Below, in pieces: positions 1 to 3,885 of a stretch of DNA of 6,474 nucleotides. The position numbers and the translations under genes were made by a program. Below the pieces are notes generated by a model, which saw nothing but the letters and a program-made list of their open reading frames with translations, searched no databases and had not been told where the DNA came from. Each line of letters begins with the position of its first letter. The first letter of the stretch is position 1. The stretch comes from an uncultured Verrucomicrobiales bacterium (GTDB lineage Bacteria > Verrucomicrobiota > Verrucomicrobiae > Limisphaerales > CANJSG01): assembly GCA_946480965.1 (NCBI GenBank), contig CAMLMI010000278.1:1-6474 (forward strand), read 5' to 3'.

Positions 1-168
1 CAGCCAGAGGGGCACCAGAATGAACAGCACGGACGTGGTCCATTCGTTGTGGTTGACGTGCTTGCGCGCGTAGTCCGACAGCAGGCTTTGCAGCGGGAAC
101 AGGAAAAGGATCGTGGCGAGACCGGCGCAGAAGTTGCCGATGATTTGGGGCAGTGCGGAGGGGTTCAT
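1..168 (-). CDS. Partial membrane protein of unknown function (N-terminal 56 residues)
   Basis: The reverse strand reads from an ATG at 168 down to the window edge without a stop, giving 56 residues that begin MNPSALPQIIGNF; the 3' part lies outside the window. Residues about 6-27 form a hydrophobic helix that includes the run GLATILFLFPL. A polar, basic stretch follows (SDYARKHVNHNEW, about 31-43), and a second hydrophobic helix starts near 45 (TSVLFILVPLWL) and is cut by the edge. This pattern is that of a polytopic inner-membrane protein with a short loop between its first two segments. No Shine-Dalgarno sequence is visible before the ATG. The gene lies 84 bp downstream of the 233-residue reverse-strand gene and could share its transcript. 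I do not recognise the family. The reading frame is probable because of its clear membrane-protein composition, but the product is unknown. Confidence 0.6.
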   Translation of the reverse strand, partial: MNPSALPQIIGNFCAGLATILFLFPLQSLLSDYARKHVNHNEWTTSVLFILVPLWL

Positions 169-252
169 TGGATCAGGGCAAAGTCCGGATCATCGCAAAG
201 ACGACCGTCGGGGCGAACGCCGCCCGGTGCGGTTATCCGACGCGGATGAGAT

Positions 253-954
253 TCATGGCAGTCGGCAGCCGGACTCGGGTGGATGCCCGTCATCCGTGGG
301 ATCGTAGCCGAACTCGCGGGCCAAGGCGGCGCGGAACTGGTCGCGCTCGTAGGAGAGCGCCGCGCCTTCGCCGCCGCTCGTGGCCGAACTCGCGTAGCTG
401 CCCATCCAATCCACCGCGAGCTTGAACGCGGCGATGGCGCGCGCCTCGTTGCCGGCGCGTTGGAACGCCCGCATCCGCTCCGCGTAGATCTCGGCGATGG
501 AGCCCGCCACGCCGATGTGATCGATGGACGCCAGCATCTCGCGTTCGACCTCTTCCAGCCGGTCCGGTCCTTCGGTGTTTTGCGCGGCTCGCGCCCAGGC
601 GGTGGAGTTCATCGGCGGCTGAGCCTTGACCGGCGGGGGAACGATCATCTGGCGCTTCGACGGATCGTGGAACGCCGGGAGGATGCGCGGAGGCGTGACG
701 TCCTCGCCGATCTCGAAGTAGTCGCGCATCCGGCCGTTGCGCGGCCCGGTCTTGGCGCCCAGCTCGAAGACCAGCTTCACCTTTCCGGCCTCGCGGGTGA
801 TCTCCAGGAGGATCAACATACGGATCTGGTCCCAGTCGATGCGGGTCAACACACCGGAGTCCCCGGCGCGCATCAGGGTGCCCTTGGCGTCCACGAAATC
901 ACGCAGCACCGTGATGCGATGGTCGATGCGGAGATGATCGATGGTGGTGGCCAT
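253..954 (-). CDS. Hypothetical protein, 233 aa, possible SH3-like N-terminal barrel plus helical C-terminal region
   Basis: I do not recognise this protein. From the ATG at 954 it runs 233 residues to a TGA at 253-255. Residues about 10-82 alternate short hydrophobic strands with turns, e.g. RITVLRDFVDAKGTLMRAGDSGVLTRI followed by IRMLILLEI and KVKLVFEL. This resembles a small all-beta SH3/KOW-like barrel, by inference only. Residues about 103-117 are a proline-rich linker (MIVPPPVKAQPPMN). Residues about 131-215 are rich in E, R and A and probably helical, containing RLEEVEREM and AERMRAFQRAGNEARAIAAFKLAVDWM. There is no signal peptide or membrane segment, so it is probably cytosolic. The frame stays open upstream into the low-complexity hairpin. 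I rejected that extension because it becomes simple runs of Ser and Glu. An ATG at 1005 would add 17 residues encoded by less coding-like sequence. No Shine-Dalgarno sequence supports either start. It is divergent from the ABC operon and 84 bp upstream of the partial membrane-protein gene. Confidence 0.7.
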   Translation of the reverse strand: MATTIDHLRIDHRITVLRDFVDAKGTLMRAGDSGVLTRIDWDQIRMLILLEITREAGKVKLVFELGAKTGPRNGRMRDYFEIGEDVTPPRILPAFHDPSKRQMIVPPPVKAQPPMNSTAWARAAQNTEGPDRLEEVEREMLASIDHIGVAGSIAEIYAERMRAFQRAGNEARAIAAFKLAVDWMGSYASSATSGGEGAALSYERDQFRAALAREFGYDPTDDGHPPESGCRLP

Positions 955-1070
955 GAAGTGATGGAGAGGTCGGTTATGCTGCGAGTGGTTTAACACACGC
1001 CACATTCCTGAACATGGGACTTTGGTCGGGGGCGGAGGAGGCGCAGCGGTTGGGAAAAGCGTATTCGAAT

Positions 1071-1157
1071 CCTCCGCCTCTTCCTCCTCGTCTTCCTCTT
1101 TCTCCACATCGAAATCAGCGGGAGACGAAGACGAGGAGGAAGAGGGGGACGAAGAAC
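1071..1157. repeat. Long inverted repeat of NTC/GAN triplets (hairpin-forming, site 1)
   Basis: The left arm is a pyrimidine-rich series of NTC triplets and the right arm a purine-rich series of GAN triplets. CTCTTCCTCCTCGTCTTC at 1078-1095 is a perfect 18-bp inverted match to GAAGACGAGGAGGAAGAG at 1127-1144. The outer pair 1077/1145 also matches, and after one mismatch 1073-1075 pair with 1147-1149. Inside, after a small asymmetric bulge, TCTCC at 1101-1105 pairs with GGAGA at 1121-1125. That leaves a loop of about 15 nt (1106-1120). The whole would fold into a stem of roughly 27 bp. It lies in the divergent intergenic region about 90 bp before the ATPase start. It lacks a T-tract and sits upstream of genes, so a simple Rho-independent terminator is unlikely. 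A dispersed extragenic repeat or cis-regulatory structure is more plausible. Confidence 0.8.
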
Positions 1158-1173
1158 GCGGTTCCAAGCTCCG

Positions 1174-1216
1174 GCCTTCGGTCTCACCAACAGAAGAGTT
1201 GCCGTGCCTTCGGTCT
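1174..1216. repeat. 11-bp direct repeat GCCTTCGGTCT, 32-bp period
   Basis: GCCTTCGGTCT occurs exactly at 1174-1184 and again at 1206-1216. The copies are 32 bp apart start to start, about three helical turns, and the second ends 20 nt before the ATPase start codon. Two same-face sites at this spacing could be a regulator binding pair, but a short tandem duplication fits equally well. Nothing in the sequence identifies a binding protein. Confidence 0.45.
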
Positions 1217-1235
1217 TCATCCGAGTCTCGCGGCC

Positions 1236-1961
1236 ATGCGGATTGAACTGAAGGAGGTCCACAAGACATTCGGCGGTGTTCGGGCGCTGCGCGGCGTCTC
1301 CCTGGAGTTTGTCCCCGGCGACATCGTCGCTGTGCTGGGCGTCAACGGCGCGGGGAAGACCACGCTGCTGCGCACCCTGGCCGGTGTGGTCGCCCCCGAC
1401 CGCGGAGACGTCGCCTTCGACGGCGACTCGTTCCGGCTCGACCGGCTGGACCAGCGGCAGAGGCTCTGGTTCCTGCCCGACTTCCCGCCGCTCTTCGACG
1501 AGGAGCCGATGCTGGAAAACTTCTCCCTGATCCTCCGCTGCTTCGGGGCCGACCGCGTGGGCGTCGAGCAAACGGTGGCGCGTCTGCTCACGGACCTGGA
1601 CCTGCTGGGCAAGGCGCATCTCCACGTGGCCCACCTCTCGCGCGGCCAACGCTACAAGACCGCGCTCGTCGCTCTGGTCGCCGCCGATCCCGAACTGTGG
1701 CTGCTGGACGAACCCTACGCGTCGGGCATCGATCCCGTGGGCCAGATGGTGCTCCAGCGCGAGATCCGCGCGGCGGCGGAACGGGGGCGGACCATCCTCT
1801 TCACCACCCAGTTCCTGGAGGCTGCCACCAAGCTGGCAAACCGCGTGGTCGTGCTGCAGGACGGCGAGGTGCGGCTCGACGCGCGGATGGCGGATCTACC
1901 GCCCACCGGAGAACGCGGCTCGCTGGAATCGTTGTTCGAAGCCTTCGCCACCCAGCCATGA
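1236..1961 (+). CDS. ABC transporter ATP-binding protein (ABC-2/CcmA-like) with altered Q-loop and switch residue
   Basis: This 241-residue cytosolic ATPase would energise the membrane protein encoded next to it. The ATP-binding parts are in canonical order: Walker A GVNGAGKT (35-42), signature LSRGQ (134-138, for the usual LSGGQ), Walker B LWLLDEP (154-160) with Asp158 and catalytic Glu159, and a D-loop SGIDP (163-167). Two normally conserved positions differ. The Q-loop glutamine is Asp82 (FLPDFP where the family has YLPQ), and the switch histidine is Gln192 (FTTQFLEA where the family has STH.LEEA). The length and single domain match the CcmA/NatA-type ATPases of ABC-2 exporters. The ATG at 1236 gives the standard N-terminus (MRIELKEVHKTFGG). 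An upstream in-frame extension reads through low-complexity repeat and is rejected. No Shine-Dalgarno sequence is seen. The stop TGA overlaps the downstream ATG as ATGA, indicating translational coupling. Substrate unknown. Confidence 0.93.
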   Translation: MRIELKEVHKTFGGVRALRGVSLEFVPGDIVAVLGVNGAGKTTLLRTLAGVVAPDRGDVAFDGDSFRLDRLDQRQRLWFLPDFPPLFDEEPMLENFSLILRCFGADRVGVEQTVARLLTDLDLLGKAHLHVAHLSRGQRYKTALVALVAADPELWLLDEPYASGIDPVGQMVLQREIRAAAERGRTILFTTQFLEAATKLANRVVVLQDGEVRLDARMADLPPTGERGSLESLFEAFATQP

Positions 1962-3697
1962 AGGACGATCCCCTGCGTGGAACCCGTGAGCTACGACGGC
2001 GATTGACCGGCATCGTCCGCGATAGGCTTGCGAGCAACCCGGACGCTGCGGAAGAACATCGCCGGACGAGGTATCAGACCTTCAAGCGCGGGTTGCGCCA
2101 GAGCTTGGTGTGGGTGTTCATTTTGATTCTGACGGTTTTCTTCGGATTGGCCCTCCTCACCGAGAAGAGCCAGGTGCGGGAAGCGGGTCGGCTGGGGGTG
2201 ATCACCTGGATGCTCACCGGCCCGTCGCTCTATCTCTTGACGCAGCTCCAACGGCGATTGTTCCAGCACCCCGACATGCTGGTCATGGCGCTCTTGCCCA
2301 TCGGCAACCCCACGGCGACCCGTCGGCAGTTGGCGGGCATGGTGTGGCCGCTGGTGGGGATGGGATGCTTGAGCTGGGTGGGCTTGCTCGCTGGATTTCG
2401 ACTGAGCCCGTTCTCCATCGCTGGAATCGCAGCCCTTCCAGTTGCGGTGTCCACCACGCTCTGCTGTTTCGGATTCGCCCTGTTGGGCCTGCGCTGGGCC
2501 TGGGTGGCACGGCTGATCAATTTGTCGTTCACCTTCGGCACAATCGGAGCGTGGGTTGCCTGCTCCAACAAATGGGTGCCGAATTGGCCGGAGTGGCTGG
2601 ACCAGTTCGGCTGGTGGATCGGCCGCATCCTGCCCACCGGCTGGGCCACCTTGGCGTTCCATTCCGCAGTATCGGAAGGCGCATGGGCTTGGCTGCTGCT
2701 GCCCATCGGCCTCGCGGCGGTGCTGGGAACGCTGCTCTGGCGCGTCGTGCAATGGCTGATCGGCTCGTTGCTGCCGCGCGAGCTGGTCCTGGCCCAGTAT
2801 GCGGCGCAATTGCCGGAGGGCACCGATCCGGAATCGGTGGAGCAGTTCCAGCGCGGCCTGGAGCTGCCCAAGGGACCGGGCGAAACGGCCATTTTGGACG
2901 AAGTGCTTTCCACCGGCCTGCTCGCGCCGATCCGGGATCGCCCGACCGACTTTCTCACGCGGCGCGTCTGGCAATGGTGGACTCCGCGCGAACAGCTGCT
3001 CGCCGAATGGGGCTTCGAAGCATGGCCTAAGTGGGGACGTGCCTGGCAACAGAGCACCTTGGTGCTCCTCGGATCGGCCGTCGCGGCGCTGATCGCGCTG
3101 CGTTTCGGGCCGGCCTTCGGTGGCGTGCTGCTTCTCGGAAGTGGCACGTTGTGGGCAGGGTTCGGATTGCTGCCCATCTTGCCGGGACCGTCGCGCGGTC
3201 TGAAGCCTCGGGTGATGGGCAACAGCTACATCACTGGCGTGATGGTGTTGCCCGTGACCTGGTCGGAAGTGCGGCGCATGGCCGCCAAAGCCGCCGCCGT
3301 GCGGATGTTCGCGGCGTTGCCGGTGGTCGTCCTCGCCGCGCTGCTCTGGCATTGGGTGCCGGGACTGCCCTTGGAAACGACCGCGTGGACGGCGGCCAAG
3401 GTCGTGGTGCTCTCGCTGGCCGTGCGATCTTTGTTGCTGGCCATGTCTCCTTTGTCCGGTGGTGATGTTTTCCAGAGCCGCCGCAGCCTGGTGAATTCGG
3501 CGAAGCTCCTTCACGTTCTGCTCGTTTTCGGGGCGGTCACTTTGGGTGTGGGGGGAAGCACAATGGAAGGTGCCGCTGGGCTCGGAGCCGCGCTGCTGGC
3601 CTGGGGGCAGGCCCGGGGAGCCGAAGCGCTCTCCGCCTGGTTCTGGTCCAGACGCTATCTGACCGGAACCCCGCCCTCGGACGACTCGGTCCTCTGA
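1958..3697 (+). CDS. Polytopic membrane protein, probable ABC-2-type permease partner (579 aa)
   Basis: This is probably the membrane half of an ABC exporter, judged mainly from its 4-bp ATGA overlap with the ATPase gene. The N-terminus (about 1-48) is hydrophilic and basic. I count about twelve hydrophobic segments: roughly 50-67, 79-96, 129-147, 153-177, 183-202, 243-265, 366-383, 386-409, 449-466, 478-496, 514-531 and 536-551. A polar stretch (about 273-360), including PEGTDPESVEQFQRG and several Trp-rich pieces, splits the protein into two membrane halves of about six segments each. At 579 residues it is about twice a typical six-helix ABC-2 permease, so a single chain may supply both transmembrane domains. 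I see no diagnostic motif for a substrate. The start at 1958 is chosen for the coupling overlap and the Met-Lys-Asp-Asp hydrophilic beginning. The C-terminus is short and polar. Function beyond transport is not assignable. Confidence 0.85.
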   Translation: MKDDPLRGTRELRRRLTGIVRDRLASNPDAAEEHRRTRYQTFKRGLRQSLVWVFILILTVFFGLALLTEKSQVREAGRLGVITWMLTGPSLYLLTQLQRRLFQHPDMLVMALLPIGNPTATRRQLAGMVWPLVGMGCLSWVGLLAGFRLSPFSIAGIAALPVAVSTTLCCFGFALLGLRWAWVARLINLSFTFGTIGAWVACSNKWVPNWPEWLDQFGWWIGRILPTGWATLAFHSAVSEGAWAWLLLPIGLAAVLGTLLWRVVQWLIGSLLPRELVLAQYAAQLPEGTDPESVEQFQRGLELPKGPGETAILDEVLSTGLLAPIRDRPTDFLTRRVWQWWTPREQLLAEWGFEAWPKWGRAWQQSTLVLLGSAVAALIALRFGPAFGGVLLLGSGTLWAGFGLLPILPGPSRGLKPRVMGNSYITGVMVLPVTWSEVRRMAAKAAAVRMFAALPVVVLAALLWHWVPGLPLETTAWTAAKVVVLSLAVRSLLLAMSPLSGGDVFQSRRSLVNSAKLLHVLLVFGAVTLGVGGSTMEGAAGLGAALLAWGQARGAEALSAWFWSRRYLTGTPPSDDSVL

Positions 3698-3704
3698 CGA
3701 GTCG
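3682..3704 (+). terminator. Small hairpin spanning the permease stop codon, possible transcript end
   Basis: CGACTCG at 3682-3688 and CGAGTCG at 3698-3704 are perfect 7-bp inverted repeats, with a 9-nt loop that contains the TGA stop. A pyrimidine-rich stretch starting TTCCTCGTCCTC follows, but there is no true T-run. It could be a weak intrinsic terminator or a 3'-end stabiliser for the ABC operon. Formation would compete with ribosomes at the stop codon. Confidence 0.3.
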
Positions 3705-3706
3705 CG

Positions 3707-3805
3707 TTCCTCGTCCTCCTCTTCGTCTTCCTCCTGGTCCTCGTCTTCCGGGTCGGCAGTAGCTAGCGGCGGACGAAGAGGAGGAGAAAGAGGAAGAGGA
3801 GGAAG
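3707..3805. repeat. Second NTC/GAN triplet inverted repeat (imperfect, site 2)
   Basis: A pyrimidine arm of NTC triplets (3707-3749) is followed by a spacer with GGCAGTAGCTAGCGGCGG (3753-3771 region) and a purine arm of GAN triplets (about 3772-3805). CCTCCTCTTCGTC at 3715-3727 is a perfect 13-bp inverted match to GACGAAGAGGAGG at 3772-3784. CTTCCTCCT at 3727-3735 matches AGGAGGAAG at 3797-3805 in a different register. The arms can therefore pair in several alternative ways and less perfectly than at site 1. It fills the gap between the permease stop and the dnaE promoter. It has the same architecture as the repeat at 1071-1157 without being a copy of it base for base. Confidence 0.7.
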
Positions 3806-3847
3806 CAGGCTGCGGAACCATTGCGAACAACTTCCTCCTCCCGCCGC

Positions 3848-3876
3848 TTGCCCGGTCCTTCCTCCGCCCGTTTAAT
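3848..3876 (+). promoter_or_regulatory. Candidate sigma-70-type promoter for dnaE, nearly leaderless
   Basis: TTGCCC (3848-3853, four of six matches to TTGACA) and TTTAAT (3871-3876, five of six to TATAAT) are separated by exactly 17 bp. Transcription would start near 3882-3884, only 2-4 nt before the dnaE ATG at 3886. No Shine-Dalgarno sequence at suitable spacing precedes that ATG, which fits a leaderless or near-leaderless message. This is a motif match only, though the TTTAAT stands out in an otherwise GC-rich stretch. Confidence 0.45.
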
Positions 3877-3885
3877 CCTCAGGTC

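Larger units (their letters stand above)
955..1235. other. Divergent intergenic region containing a triplet-repeat hairpin and an 11-bp direct repeat
   Basis: This 281-bp stretch separates the reverse-strand hypothetical gene (start 954) from the ABC ATPase gene (start 1236), so it should carry promoters for both. About a quarter of it is the NTC/GAN inverted repeat described separately. Between that repeat and the ATPase start lies an 11-bp direct repeat. I found no convincing paired -35/-10 set in either direction. The open frames here (Ser/Asp/Glu-rich or Arg-rich) reflect the triplet repeats and do not look like genes. Confidence 0.6.

Noticed and set aside
211..225. GGGCG/CGCCC 5-bp hairpin between the two reverse-strand genes as a terminator
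   Set aside because: The stem is short, no T-tract follows on either strand, and such palindromes are common by chance in GC-rich DNA.
1014..1235. Longer start for the ABC ATPase, adding 74 residues
   Set aside because: The added sequence is low-complexity Arg/Pro/Ser from the hairpin region. The ATG at 1236 gives the normal N-terminus of the family.
955..1269. N-terminal extension of the reverse-strand hypothetical gene through the intergenic region
   Set aside because: The extension translates as Ser and Glu/Asp runs coming directly from the triplet repeats, and it would overlap the start of the ATPase gene on the opposite strand.
1991..3514. A 507-codon reverse-strand frame opposite the permease gene
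   Set aside because: Extremely rich in Gln, His, Arg and Pro with no recognisable motif. The sense frame is a clear membrane protein coupled to the ATPase.
3821..3850. SOS (LexA-type) operator before dnaE
   Set aside because: The half-site-like GCGAAC at 3823-3828 has no inverted partner at the correct spacing, and the gene looks like the replicative DnaE1, not a damage-inducible DnaE2.
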